This document shows positions 28,404-36,869 of a DNA stretch of 64,000 bases, piece by piece (position 1 is the first letter of the stretch; the number at the start of each line of letters is the position of its first letter). The stretch spans positions 1,054,001 to 1,118,000 of the forward strand of contig NZ_WOTN01000002.1 in the NCBI RefSeq assembly GCF_010993745.1. The letters run 5' to 3'. Made by a program: the position numbers and the translations under genes. This DNA comes from Fodinicola acaciae. GTDB taxonomy: Bacteria; Actinomycetota; Actinomycetes; Mycobacteriales; HKI-0501. The notes beneath the pieces were generated by a model. The model had not been told where the DNA came from and did not search any database. It saw only the letters and a program-made list of their open reading frames with translations.

Positions 28404-28674
28404 CTGGTATTTCGGCTGGATCGCCGGCGTCGCCGCGGTCATCGCCACCGTGCTGCCGCTGACGCTGGACGTACCGTTCGCCAGCAGGATCGCCACGGCG
28501 ATGATCAACCTCTCGGTGGCACTCGCGATCGGCATACTCACCAGCAGCGGCGCGCGAGCGGCCCGGCGCGATCGCGAGCCGTGGCCACCGACGTTCGAAG
28601 ATCAGGACCTGGAGGAGAAAGCGCCGGACGTGCCTCCCATCCGCGACCAACGGCACGCCGGCGGCAGTCGCTGA
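28366..28674 (+). CDS. Small predicted membrane protein, probably N-terminally truncated, 102 aa
   Basis: The frame starts inside the last CRISPR spacer, which argues that the original N-terminus is lost. It encodes two likely membrane helices (WIAGVAAVIATVLPLTLDV and IATAMINLSVALAIGILTS) and a basic then acidic cytoplasmic tail. Codon third positions are GC-rich as in real genes here. I recognise no family. It is followed by the sigma-factor fragment in a different frame. Confidence 0.4.
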   Translation: MSPVQSPTLRRTTWYFGWIAGVAAVIATVLPLTLDVPFASRIATAMINLSVALAIGILTSSGARAARRDREPWPPTFEDQDLEEKAPDVPPIRDQRHAGGSR

Positions 28675-28734
28675 TCCCCACCGGTCGTCGCGTCGGAATC
28701 TTCACGGTACGGGTCCAACCCGAACGCGGAAACG

Positions 28735-29118
28735 GCGTGGTTAGGCGAGCAACGCCGGATCACCGAGCAGTTCATCGCCGCTTGCGCCGGCGGCGACCTG
28801 GAAACTTTGGTACGGCTGCTGGATCCTCAGGTGGTCGGCGACGCGGACGGCGGCCCCTCGGTGCCGGCGGCCCGCATCAGGGTCAGCGGCCGGGACCGGA
28901 TCGCGAGGGTGGGTCTCGGTTACTGCCGCCGAGCCGGCACGACGGTGACCGGCGCGACCATCAACGGCGAGCTCGGTGTGGTGATCAGCCAGCGCGGCAC
29001 GACCCTGGCCGTCCTGTCACTGACCACCCGAGATGGCGTGGTGCAACGGATCCGCGCCATCGTCAACCCGGACAAGCTCCGGCATTTTTCAGGCACTGCC
29101 TTCGGCGAGCTTTCCTAG
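28735..29118 (+). pseudogene. ECF41-type (SigJ-like) sigma factor, C-terminal SnoaL-like fragment
   Basis: The frame reads EQRRITEQFIAACAGGDLET and LVRLLDPQVVGDADGG, then DRIARVGLGYCRRAG and GVVQRIRAIVNPDKLRHF. This is the SnoaL-like C-terminal extension that ECF41 sigma factors use to control their own activity. The sigma-2 and sigma-4 domains that bind DNA and RNA polymerase are absent; upstream sequence in this frame is unrelated. It is a 5'-truncated gene. Its last 30 bp overlap the end of the convergent padR gene. Confidence 0.8.
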
Positions 29119-29418
29119 TACACCGATTTTTCGTTGCAGCGCCTGGAGTTCGCTGCGCGCGGAGGTCGCGCCGTTCGGGGTGAGCCGGTAGTAGCGGCGC
29201 GCCGGCCGGCCGGCGGCGGCCGGATCGACGTCCTCCCAGTGCGCCTCGACCCAACCGGCGTCCTGCAGGCGTACCAGGATCGGATAGAGCGTGCCGCTCG
29301 GCAACCCGGTCGCTCGCATCAGCTCAAGACCGTAGTGACCTTCCTCGGGATCGGCCAGAAAGGCCGCGAGGACCGATGCGACCGACGTGGTGATCCGCAT
29401 GGGTTTCCTCTCGTTCAT
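29089..29418 (-). CDS. PadR-family transcriptional regulator, 109 aa
   Basis: A winged-helix PadR repressor: ITTSVASVLAAFLADPEEGHY, GLELMRATGLPSGTLYPILV, RLQDAGWVEAHWE, then the wing RPARRYYRLTPNG. Two starts are possible: ATG 29418 overlaps the stop of the upstream membrane-protein gene (ATGA), while ATG 29400 has a good ribosome site (GAGAGGAAACCC). Either way it is co-transcribed behind the membrane protein and probably autoregulates that pair, as is common for PadR/membrane-protein couples. Confidence 0.93.
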   Translation of the reverse strand: MNERKPMRITTSVASVLAAFLADPEEGHYGLELMRATGLPSGTLYPILVRLQDAGWVEAHWEDVDPAAAGRPARRYYRLTPNGATSARSELQALQRKIGVLGKLAEGSA

Positions 29419-31493
29419 GCCGGCTCGGTCCCCGCGATCGAAACGGTCCGCGGCACCCGCAAACGTCGTGCCAGGCCGCGAAAGGTGACGGTGAAAAGGA
29501 ATGCTACGCCGGCGCTGACGATCACCGAGCCGGTCGCCAGGGGTACGCCGTCGGCACCGTACGCATATCCGGCGATCCGCATCAAAGCGGGGCTCACCAG
29601 GGTCGAAACTCCGAAGACGATCATGAGCGCCGGCGTCGAGCCGACCACGACCGCCGCCACCAGACCGATACGCGCGAGGACGACCCGTACGCCTCTCCAC
29701 GACGACCACCGCGCCAGCGCGAAGAAGTACGTGGCAATCACCAGTCCGCCGTAGAAGATGAACACCAGCCACCAGGCTCCGCTCGAAAGCTTCGCGGTCA
29801 CCGCCGAGCAGCCGTACAAAATCACCGGAAGTACCGCGAGGAGCGTCGGTTTCCATGTCATGGCAACGGGTCTGGCCAGCAGCGCGCAACAGGAGGCGAG
29901 GACGAACAGAGCCGCGCCGACGACGTACGTGCCGGCCAGCAGGTCCACTGGAATCGCCGATACCGGGGCACTGCTGACATTGAACAATGTGATCGGCGCG
30001 CAAAACCCGGCGACCATGGCGACCCTGGTGAATCGCGCCGCGCCGTTCGCCTGCTCGGCGCTGCCGAATCCGGCCCGCCGGCACAGCTGGACCGCGGCGA
30101 GCACGAGCGCGGTGGCGAGTGCCGCGGCGAAGACCAACGCCGGCCAACCCTCCATGTTCACCCGGTCAATCAATAAATCGGCCACGAAAATCGCCGCGGC
30201 GACCAGTGCAGCCGCCGGAGCGGCGCCTCGATAACGCCGCAATGCCAACGAAAGACCGAGACCGACGAGCAGGATCGCGAGCTGCCGGATTTCCTGGATC
30301 CACAGGTGTACGGTGTCCGGCGCGTCACCGGCGGCCGCCTCCACCCTTTCCATGAACCTGATCGGCATCGTGAGCACGTCGGCCCACGCCAGCCCGCCAA
30401 CGGCCACCAAACCGTAGGCAATGCGGGAAAACACCGGCAGCCGCAACTCACCGGGCTCGGGCCGCTCTCGCGTCGCTTCGACCGGCGGCGCGTACGCCTG
30501 CATCTGCCTGAGCACGTACGCGACGGCGAAAACCGTACACACCACCAGCACCGGAAGGTTGTTGCCTGCATTGAACATGAAATTGATGGCGCCAGCGGAC
30601 CCGACCGGCAAATTCGCCTGGTACAAGTGGAAAAGTTGTTGGCTCCAGAGCGGCACCAACGTGGCAGGGGTCCACAGCGGCGCGGTGGCCAGCGGCGCGC
30701 CGAGCGTGATCGCCGCGTTGGCCGTTATCACGGCGCCGGCGATCCACACCAGGAGTCCGCCGCCTCCGGCCGCGACCAGCACCGCACGCCAGCGGCGTCC
30801 GGCCAACATTTTGCTTCTGGCCCACCAGAAAACCGCGACCAGTCCGAGCGACCACGCCACCAGGCCGCCGGCTGTTCCCGGAACCGACCAGTCGATGGAC
30901 CCGGATTCCTGGTTGAGCCGAATGCCGGCCAACACCGGAAACGTACCGAGCAGGGCCGTCAACGGTACGGCGAAGACGGCCGCACCGCTGCGCAACCGGC
31001 GGTCGCCGGTGCGTACGACCGGCAGCGCTCTTCCGAGCCACCAACCCAAAAAACCCATCCCGGTGACCGCCACCAGCAATGCCAGCACGGTGGCCACCGA
31101 CTGTGCGAACAGACCCAGTGAGCCCACCGGGTCGACGGCGACCCCCACGAAGATGTTGTAGAGCCCGGTCATCGCGCTGGCGACGCGCCACGCGACGAAA
31201 CACAGGAACGGCAACGCGAACAACAGAAGGAAAGGTCGTGACGCGCGGCCAGTAGCGGCGACCCGGTCCGGCCACGTCTCGCCTTCCGCGTTGACTCGCG
31301 AACGAGCCAGGCTGGCCGCGAAACGCACCGCACGGATGCTGCGTACGACCGGATTCACACCGGGCTCGGACCGGATTTCCGCGATCTCCGCGCGCCATTC
31401 CCGCTCGTAGTGGTCGCGTAACGGCTCCGGCCACCTGTGCAGTGCGATCCGGAGCAACGCGTCGAGCACTCTCGTCAGCCATTGACGACCCAT
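29415..31493 (-). CDS. Large multi-pass membrane protein in operon with PadR, 692 aa
   Basis: The start MGRQWLTRVLDALLRIALHRW is taken at 31493. The preceding in-frame codons belong to a frameshifted sigma factor rather than to this protein. Residues ~15-50 (HRWPEPLRDHYEREWRAEIAEI) form a cytoplasmic prefix like those in front of some actinobacterial permeases. About fourteen hydrophobic segments follow, for example FLLLFALPFLCFVAWRVASA and LVAWSLGLVAVFWWA. No ATPase or transporter signature is visible, so function is unknown. The ATGA overlap with padR indicates co-regulation. Confidence 0.75.
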   Translation of the reverse strand: MGRQWLTRVLDALLRIALHRWPEPLRDHYEREWRAEIAEIRSEPGVNPVVRSIRAVRFAASLARSRVNAEGETWPDRVAATGRASRPFLLLFALPFLCFVAWRVASAMTGLYNIFVGVAVDPVGSLGLFAQSVATVLALLVAVTGMGFLGWWLGRALPVVRTGDRRLRSGAAVFAVPLTALLGTFPVLAGIRLNQESGSIDWSVPGTAGGLVAWSLGLVAVFWWARSKMLAGRRWRAVLVAAGGGGLLVWIAGAVITANAAITLGAPLATAPLWTPATLVPLWSQQLFHLYQANLPVGSAGAINFMFNAGNNLPVLVVCTVFAVAYVLRQMQAYAPPVEATRERPEPGELRLPVFSRIAYGLVAVGGLAWADVLTMPIRFMERVEAAAGDAPDTVHLWIQEIRQLAILLVGLGLSLALRRYRGAAPAAALVAAAIFVADLLIDRVNMEGWPALVFAAALATALVLAAVQLCRRAGFGSAEQANGAARFTRVAMVAGFCAPITLFNVSSAPVSAIPVDLLAGTYVVGAALFVLASCCALLARPVAMTWKPTLLAVLPVILYGCSAVTAKLSSGAWWLVFIFYGGLVIATYFFALARWSSWRGVRVVLARIGLVAAVVVGSTPALMIVFGVSTLVSPALMRIAGYAYGADGVPLATGSVIVSAGVAFLFTVTFRGLARRLRVPRTVSIAGTEPA

Positions 31494-31503
31494 GCTCGGA
31501 ACT

Positions 31504-32169
31504 CTACATAGGATCGCCGATTTCCGCCAGGGTTTTCGCAAATGAGCCTTTTCCGGCTCGCTGCCGGCCAGCTCCAGCGCCTCCCGGTACGCAGTAGCGG
31601 CCTCGACGTCCCGGCCGAGGCGTTGCAGCAGGTCAGCGCGGGCCATGGCGTACGGGTGGTAGGTCCTCAGCCGCGGCTCGCCGGCCAGCTCGTCGAGCAG
31701 CGCCAGCCGGACGGCCGGCCCGTCCCGCATCGCCACCGCCGCCGCGCGGTACAGCCGGATGACCGGCGACGGAGCGATCGCGAGCAGCACGTCGTACAGC
31801 GCCACGATCTGCGGCCAGTCGGTCGTCGCGACATCGGCGGCCTCGTCGTGCAGCGCCGCGATCGCCGCCTGTACGCCGTAAATACCGGCGGGCCGACCAG
31901 CGCGACCGGCACAGCGGGAGCCCCTCCTCGAGCAGCGTACGGTCCCAAAGACCCCGATCCTGGCCCTCGATCAGGACGATCTCGCCATCCCGCGTACGCG
32001 CATCCCGCCGCGCGTGGACCAGCAGCATCAGCGCGAGCAGACCGGTCATCTCGCGCTCGGCCGGCAGCAACCGGTGCAGGATGCCACGAGGCATGGCGCG
32101 TCGCCGTCCGCCGTGAAGACGAATGTACGACGAATGAGGCGGCGGACGCCGTGTCAATCGCGCAGGCAT
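31504..32169 (-). pseudogene. ECF sigma factor (DUF6596 type), N-truncated and frameshifted twice
   Basis: Three segments in different frames align end-to-end with the C-terminal half of DUF6596 sigma factors. First comes LLPAEREMTGLLALMLLVHA through GLWDRTLLEEGLPL; then, after a frameshift near 31900, AGIYGVQAAIAALHDEA and DWPQIVALYDVLLAIAPSPV through GRDVEAATAYREAL. After a second shift near 31535 it ends KTLAEIGDPM-stop at 31504. The promoter-binding sigma-2/4 domains are missing. Because of the second shift the frame now runs through into the membrane-protein gene, which creates a misleading 796-codon fused frame. Confidence 0.8.
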
Positions 32170-32922
32170 CAGGTGGCACGAGTGCGGACAGAATTGTACT
32201 CATCGAAGTAGCCTCCTTGGGTGATGTGACGTTTCGGGCAGTTGCGTGGCAGGCGTGGCCCGGGTGACAACGAGAAAGGCTTGCTCGGGTCGCGATTTCT
32301 GCCTGCAGCAGCTGCCGGTGAGCGAAGAATCATCGACTGCCTCGCCGCGCGGCTCAGTCTCGGACGAGGTTGTGGGGTGAGCTGGTCTTCAGGCGTGGAC
32401 GAAAATGGATTTCCTCGCCTGGCCGGCTGCCTGGGGATTGCGACCGTTGACGCGACTACCGCGCGGAACTCGCCGGGCGAGGCGGATAGACCGCCGAGAA
32501 TGGCAGTTGACGAACGGCTAACAGCGCGACGGCTCGCCTGCAGCCCGCCCCGCTGACGCTCTGAGCTGGCGGCAGCGGGCCGGGTTTCAGGCATGAATAG
32601 GTCTGCCTGAGCGCGTCGATCCGGCGTCGCTCGGGCCGTACGAACGGCTACCGGTAAAGGTGAGTGATGAGGCTGCGATCTCTGGACGGGTCGAGGTCGT
32701 CGACGACCGCGTGGATACTGTCACATGCGTTGCGCAAGTCATCGAGTGATGTGCGCCGACAGATAATCTGTTGGATCGGATATATGGCCGATCACGGAAC
32801 AGATACTGGCGTCCGATCACGTCGGCTACGGTTCGGTTCGCTGGTCGGTAAGCATGAGGCGTAGCACCTGTAGGTCATTTTCTCGGTGGCGGAGCAGCCG
32901 GCCTCGGCGGTCGGCCGCCAAA
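32170..32922. other. Stretch without a supported gene
   Basis: About 750 bp between two minus-strand features. Open frames here (for example 32242-32556) are Arg/Gly-rich, lack ribosome sites and look like chance frames in GC-rich DNA. Given the decayed genes on its left it is probably more degenerated sequence. Confidence 0.5.
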
Positions 32923-33264
32923 TCAGCCGGTTTTTACGATGACCAACCGCAGGCCATGCGCCGGAATCTGTTCATCGCGGCGGTTGTCGTAGCGCTTGCG
33001 CTGCAGTCCTCGGTGTACTCCGCTCACGGTCAGCCGGTCGGGTTTGTCGAAGTGTCGGATCGGCTGGTCATGCTGAATCTCCCGGTATTCGACTACCACG
33101 CTATGACCAGGCCAGAAGGCGTCAACTGGCAGGCTGCGGCTACGGCCATCGCGGCCGGGGTCACCCCGCAGCCAGTCGAATCGGACCTGCCGCAGCCCGG
33201 GTTCGTTCAAGATCTCGTCGCACAAGGCAAGTACGTAGGCTTCATCGCTCGTCTCGCGGCTCAT
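32923..33264 (-). CDS. Small hypothetical protein with possible Vsr/DUF559-like nuclease fold, 113 aa
   Basis: The frame reads DEAYVLALCDEILNEPGLRQ, RFDWLRGDPG, LPVDAFWPGHSVVVEYREIQ and H, then FDKPDRLTVSGVHRGLQRK, RYDNRRDEQIPAHGLRLV. The order (basic helix, Asp, beta strand with VEYRE, His, then helix and strand) recalls very short PD-(D/E)xK enzymes such as DUF559/Vsr. I have not matched it to a named family. The antisense frame 32854-33318 is also open, but its composition is less convincing. The C-terminus (LVIVKTG) may be cut short. Confidence 0.6.
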   Translation of the reverse strand: MSRETSDEAYVLALCDEILNEPGLRQVRFDWLRGDPGRDGRSRSLPVDAFWPGHSVVVEYREIQHDQPIRHFDKPDRLTVSGVHRGLQRKRYDNRRDEQIPAHGLRLVIVKTG

Positions 33265-33383
33265 CCCAACATCGTCCCGCCTACCATGGTGAATCGCGGA
33301 TTTGGCACAAGACCATGACCGTCTCGGGGCAGAGTCGGCGACGATTTCCCGGCCCCACAGCCTCGCTGGGCTAGGCTCGGACT

Positions 33384-34001
33384 GTGGCTTTGCGACCGGA
33401 AGACTTCTATCACCACGCGTTTGCCGCGGCTGATGACGCGGGCAGGCTGCCGCTGGCTCGGATGACTGGATGGGAGATCTCTCCGTTCGAACCGGAGGGA
33501 CTGCGAGTGGCGCCGCTGCGTCGACCGGTGCTTCCCGAACCAGCTCGAAACGGTGAGGATCCGGCCGACTGCCGGGCCTGTTCCGCGCAGAATGAGGGAA
33601 TCTGGTTCGACGATCGGTGGCGGCTCAGCCGGATCGAGCGGGTCGGCGTACCGCTGGTGTTGATGTTGCATCCGCGTGATCATCACGACCTGCCGGATCT
33701 GCCCGACGACCTGGCCGCCGAACTGGGCGTGCTGACAACCCATATCGCCCGGCACATCGAGGCGCTACCGCACATCGCTCGCTCGCATGTCTATCGCATC
33801 GGTGACGGCGGTGCGCACCTGCACGTGTGGTTTTTCGCGCGGCCGGAAGGACAGGCCCAGCTCTACGGGTCCTGGCTGGTCGTATGGGACGACCTGCTAC
33901 CGGAGTATCCAGCTGCCGAAGCCGACCAGGACGCGGCGACAGTGGTCGACTCCCTGCTGTCCTCGTACGGCGGCCGGCGTACGCCCGCAGCGGACTCCTA
34001 G
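33384..34001 (+). CDS. HIT-like nucleotide-binding domain protein, 205 aa
   Basis: GTG start (VALRPEDFYHHAF). A Cys pair in DPADCRACSAQNEG may bind zinc. The central part follows the HIT/GalT pattern: GVPLVLMLHPRDHHDLPDLP, DDLAAELGVLTTHIARHIEAL, then SHVYRIGDGGAHLHVWFFARP, where HLHVW aligns with the HxHxx histidine triad, one His being replaced by Trp. It may therefore bind nucleotides without classical HIT hydrolysis. It stands alone; the MarR module begins 305 bp downstream. Confidence 0.8.
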   Translation: MALRPEDFYHHAFAAADDAGRLPLARMTGWEISPFEPEGLRVAPLRRPVLPEPARNGEDPADCRACSAQNEGIWFDDRWRLSRIERVGVPLVLMLHPRDHHDLPDLPDDLAAELGVLTTHIARHIEALPHIARSHVYRIGDGGAHLHVWFFARPEGQAQLYGSWLVVWDDLLPEYPAAEADQDAATVVDSLLSSYGGRRTPAADS

Positions 34002-34238
34002 AAAGTCAGATACCGACAAACCCACGGTTGCGACCAGATTCAGCAGCAGCGACTCACCCACTCCGGGGGCCGCTGGAGGGCCTGAGGTCATGGTGTCGAC
34101 GTCGAGGTCGTACGTTCGGTGGTCCCGGCTCCGGTCGGCGGCCACCTCGGAGCGGTCGTGTCCGAAGCCATGGCGGAGTGGAGTTTCGGCGTGGCCGTAC
34201 GGTCGCGCGACCAGATCAGGGGAGTCTCTGGCGTTTTC

Positions 34239-34286
34239 TTCAGTACTGAAGTACCGTCGTTCGTCGCAGCTAGTTCAGTACTGAAC
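34239..34286. promoter_or_regulatory. Two copies of palindromic operator TTCAGTACTGAA upstream of marR
   Basis: The perfect palindrome TTCAGTACTGAA occurs at 34239-34250, and the extended GTTCAGTACTGAAC at 34273-34286, 35 bp centre to centre. The second lies 20 bp before the MarR start. Such a pair is typical of a self-regulated MarR operon. The rest of the 34002-34306 gap holds no gene I can support. Confidence 0.85.
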
Positions 34287-34306
34287 AATCTACGAATGAG
34301 GCCCCG

Positions 34307-34786
34307 TTGATCGAGATTCCCTGGCTCACGCCTGCCGAGCAGCGCACCTATCGGGTCTTTTCCCGGATGACCCGCGACCTGTTCAACCATTTCGACTGCG
34401 ACCTCAAGCGCGACGTCGGCATCCCCCGCAGCTACTACGAGTTGTTGTTCGTCCTCGGCGAGGCCCACCCGGCCCCCATGCGGATGACCGATCTGGCGAC
34501 CGGTACGCGGTCCAACCCCAGCCGCATCACGTACGCCGTGACCCGGCTCGAACAGGACGGGCTGCTACGCAGGGAAGCCAACCCCGCCGATGCACGTGGA
34601 TGGACCGTTCGACTGACCGATGAAGGTGCCGACATGCTCCGGCGCGCGGCGGAGCGGCACGCGCAGAGCATCCGGACCTATCTCTTCGACGCTCTCACCG
34701 AACGCCAGCTCGATGACCTACGGCGTATCAGCGAGAAAACCATCGCACGCATTGAAGAGACTACGACGGCCGCAGCGTCATCCTGA
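34307..34786 (+). CDS. MarR-family transcriptional regulator, 159 aa
   Basis: TTG start at 34307, chosen because GAGG lies 5 bases upstream and the protein begins with the family-typical IPWLTPAEQRTYRVFSRMTR. A winged helix follows: GIPRSYYELLFVLGEAHPAP, MRMTDLATGTRSNPSRITYA, then VTRLEQDGLLRRE and DARGWTVRLTDEGADM. The C-terminal helix is a dimerisation arm. The gene is 13 bp upstream of an MFS efflux pump and carries two palindromic operators in its leader, so it most likely represses itself and the pump until a ligand binds. Confidence 0.95.
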   Translation: MIEIPWLTPAEQRTYRVFSRMTRDLFNHFDCDLKRDVGIPRSYYELLFVLGEAHPAPMRMTDLATGTRSNPSRITYAVTRLEQDGLLRREANPADARGWTVRLTDEGADMLRRAAERHAQSIRTYLFDALTERQLDDLRRISEKTIARIEETTTAAASS

Positions 34787-34799
34787 GAGCAGGAGCGCG

Positions 34800-36200
34800 A
34801 TGACACGGAAAAACAGCAATCCCACAATCGCGTACGCCGGCGTGCTGCTTGGTGTCTTCATCATTGTTCTGGACACCACGATCGTCAATGTGGCGGCACC
34901 ACGCATCCAGGAGGGCCTGCACAGTACGATCACCGAAGTCCAATGGGTGGTGAACGGGTACAACCTGATGTTCGCCGCCCTGCTGTTGTCCGCCGGTGCG
35001 GCCGCGGATCGGTTCGGCGGGCGACGGGTGTTCACCGTCGGCCTGGCGGTGTTCGGAATCGCGTCGCTCGCCTGCGGTTTTGCTCCGTCAGCGGCGATCC
35101 TGATCAGCTCCCGCGCGTTGCAGGGTGCGGGTGCGGCGCTGATGCTCCCGACAGCGCTCGCGCTGGCCGGCCACCTTTACTCGGAACAGACCGCGCGGGC
35201 GCGCGCGTTCGGTCGGTGGGCGGCGGTCGCCGGTGCGGCCACGGTCCTTGGTCCGCTGGCTGGTGGTTTGCTGGTCGACAGCCTCGGTTGGCGCGCGATC
35301 TTTTTCGTCAATGTCCCCATCGCCGTGCTGTCCTGGCTGCTGCTCACCCTGAATGCTCCAGAAACGGCGCTGCACAGCCACAGCTTCGACCTGAGCGGTC
35401 AACTCCTTGGGATGGTGACGCTGGCTTCCGCCGCCATCGCGCTCACGGAAGCCGGCAGTCAAGGCTGGAACAGCCCTGTCGTACTTGCCACCCTGGTTGT
35501 CACGGTCGTCGCCGCCGCCGCGATGGTCGCAGTCGAGCGTCGGGCGGCCGAGCCGATGGTGCCGCCCGGCCTGGTCACCAACCGCCAGTTCTCGGCCGCG
35601 TCGCTGGTCGGGCTCATCCTCAGCGTCGGAATTTACGGACAGCTGTTCGTCCTGTCCCTGTATTTTCAGGAAGCCAGGCACTTCACGGCCTCGGGCACCG
35701 GACTGGCTCTGCTCCCGTTCGCGGCGGTGACCACCGTCGGACCGCTGTTCGCCGGCAGGCTGATCGGGCGCGGCTGGGTGACCGGCACCCTGCTTTTCGG
35801 GCAGGTCGCCGGCGCCGCGGCCAGCCTGCTGCTGGCCTTTGCCGACACGGGGACTCCGTACTGGACGGTGGCGATCGGTCTGGCGCTGCTCGGGCTCTGT
35901 CAGTCAGCATGCCAGCCGGCGGTCGCCTCGGCGGCGCTCATCGACGCGCCACGGCAATACGCGGGCGTCGCGTCGGGAGTGCTGACCGCCACCCGTCAGG
36001 TCGGTTCGGTCCTTGGCGTCGCACTGCTCGGTGGTCTGGTCAGCGAACAACGGAGTCTCCTGCCCGGAATGCACGCCGCACTGCTCATCGTAACGACGCT
36101 TTTCGTTGCCGGCAGTCTGCTGACAGCGCTGTTCATCCGTGCACACCAGAAGCCCACCGACCAAGCCAGCAGGCACAAAACCGCCACAACCTCCACATAG
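34800..36200 (+). CDS. MFS drug/proton antiporter, DHA2 (EmrB/QacA) family, 466 aa
   Basis: ATG at 34800 with AGGAG 5 bases upstream. The first helix carries the DHA2 motif GVFIIVLDTTIVNVAAPRIQ; motif A reads GAAADRFGGRRVF; motif C-like sequence RWAAVAGAATVLGPLAGGLL follows. About fourteen membrane segments fit the 14-TM subfamily. It is co-transcribed with the upstream MarR regulator and probably exports a toxic organic compound or the MarR ligand. The substrate cannot be read from the sequence. Confidence 0.95.
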   Translation: MTRKNSNPTIAYAGVLLGVFIIVLDTTIVNVAAPRIQEGLHSTITEVQWVVNGYNLMFAALLLSAGAAADRFGGRRVFTVGLAVFGIASLACGFAPSAAILISSRALQGAGAALMLPTALALAGHLYSEQTARARAFGRWAAVAGAATVLGPLAGGLLVDSLGWRAIFFVNVPIAVLSWLLLTLNAPETALHSHSFDLSGQLLGMVTLASAAIALTEAGSQGWNSPVVLATLVVTVVAAAAMVAVERRAAEPMVPPGLVTNRQFSAASLVGLILSVGIYGQLFVLSLYFQEARHFTASGTGLALLPFAAVTTVGPLFAGRLIGRGWVTGTLLFGQVAGAAASLLLAFADTGTPYWTVAIGLALLGLCQSACQPAVASAALIDAPRQYAGVASGVLTATRQVGSVLGVALLGGLVSEQRSLLPGMHAALLIVTTLFVAGSLLTALFIRAHQKPTDQASRHKTATTST

Positions 36201-36365
36201 GAAAGCCATCGGTGGAGCCGCGGGCGAGCGCTCGGCGATCACCGCGCCGTACGGCACAGCCGAAACGCCAGCTGTTTTCGGGCTGAACCGAAAGGTGTGG
36301 ACGACGCTGTCCGGCCGCCAGGAGACTTCACGGGTCAGCCGGTGGGGACCGGAATGGGAGTAGCC

Positions 36366-36749
36366 ATGCGGGAAACGTCAGCCCGTCTGCTCATCGCCGG
36401 CATCGGCTGCGCGGCCGCGGTCGGTACGGCCATGTGTCTGCCGCAGCCAGCCGCCGCGACCGTGGTGACGACCTGTGAGCGTACGGTTTGCCTGGATATC
36501 GACGTGAACATCAGCGGCCCGCTCAACAATTGGACGGCCACCGCGTACACGCAACGAACCGCGCCACCGTACGTCGGACACTTCGACATGGAACTGCACA
36601 CCGCCAGTGGCGCGGTCTCGATCGTGCACGGCAAGGAAGGGGCAGGTCCGCCTCTGCTGAGCGTGAGCGGCACCGGCCAGGAAACGGTCTGCGCCATCGG
36701 CTACCGCGCGGACGGCACGCTGGTCGGACGGACCTGCCAGCAGACCTGA
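36366..36749 (+). CDS. Small secreted protein of unknown function, 127 aa
   Basis: ATG at 36366 with GGGAG 5 bases upstream. A signal peptide is evident: MRETSARLLIAGIGCAAAVG, then cleavage after QPAAA. The mature ~95 residues contain four Cys (TTCERTVCLD, ETVCAIG, GRTCQQ), suggesting two disulfides, in a beta-rich sequence (NNWTATAYTQRTAPPYVGHF). No family recognised. No operon partner. Confidence 0.75.
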   Translation: MRETSARLLIAGIGCAAAVGTAMCLPQPAAATVVTTCERTVCLDIDVNISGPLNNWTATAYTQRTAPPYVGHFDMELHTASGAVSIVHGKEGAGPPLLSVSGTGQETVCAIGYRADGTLVGRTCQQT

Positions 36750-36869
36750 CCGCGCCTTCACATCCCGAGATGCCTGACGCCCCTGGCCGATGCGCAGAAC
36801 GCGCGTGAGGTGCGCCAATTGGCCGGGAATGGCTTGGAGAATTCGCTCCTTGTCTCACCAATTTGCGCG

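Noticed and set aside
28329-29183. Open frame of 284 codons on the plus strand
   Set aside because: Arg/Gly-rich and without ribosome site; it overlaps the CRISPR remnant and the better-supported sigma-factor and membrane-protein frames.
29415-31805. A 796-residue fused sigma-factor/membrane protein
   Set aside because: The N-terminal 104 residues belong to a frameshifted ECF sigma factor; the natural sigma stop exists in the neighbouring frame and the membrane protein has its own start.
32242-32556. Plus-strand frame of 104 codons
   Set aside because: No ribosome site, no conserved-looking sequence; chance frame in GC-rich DNA.
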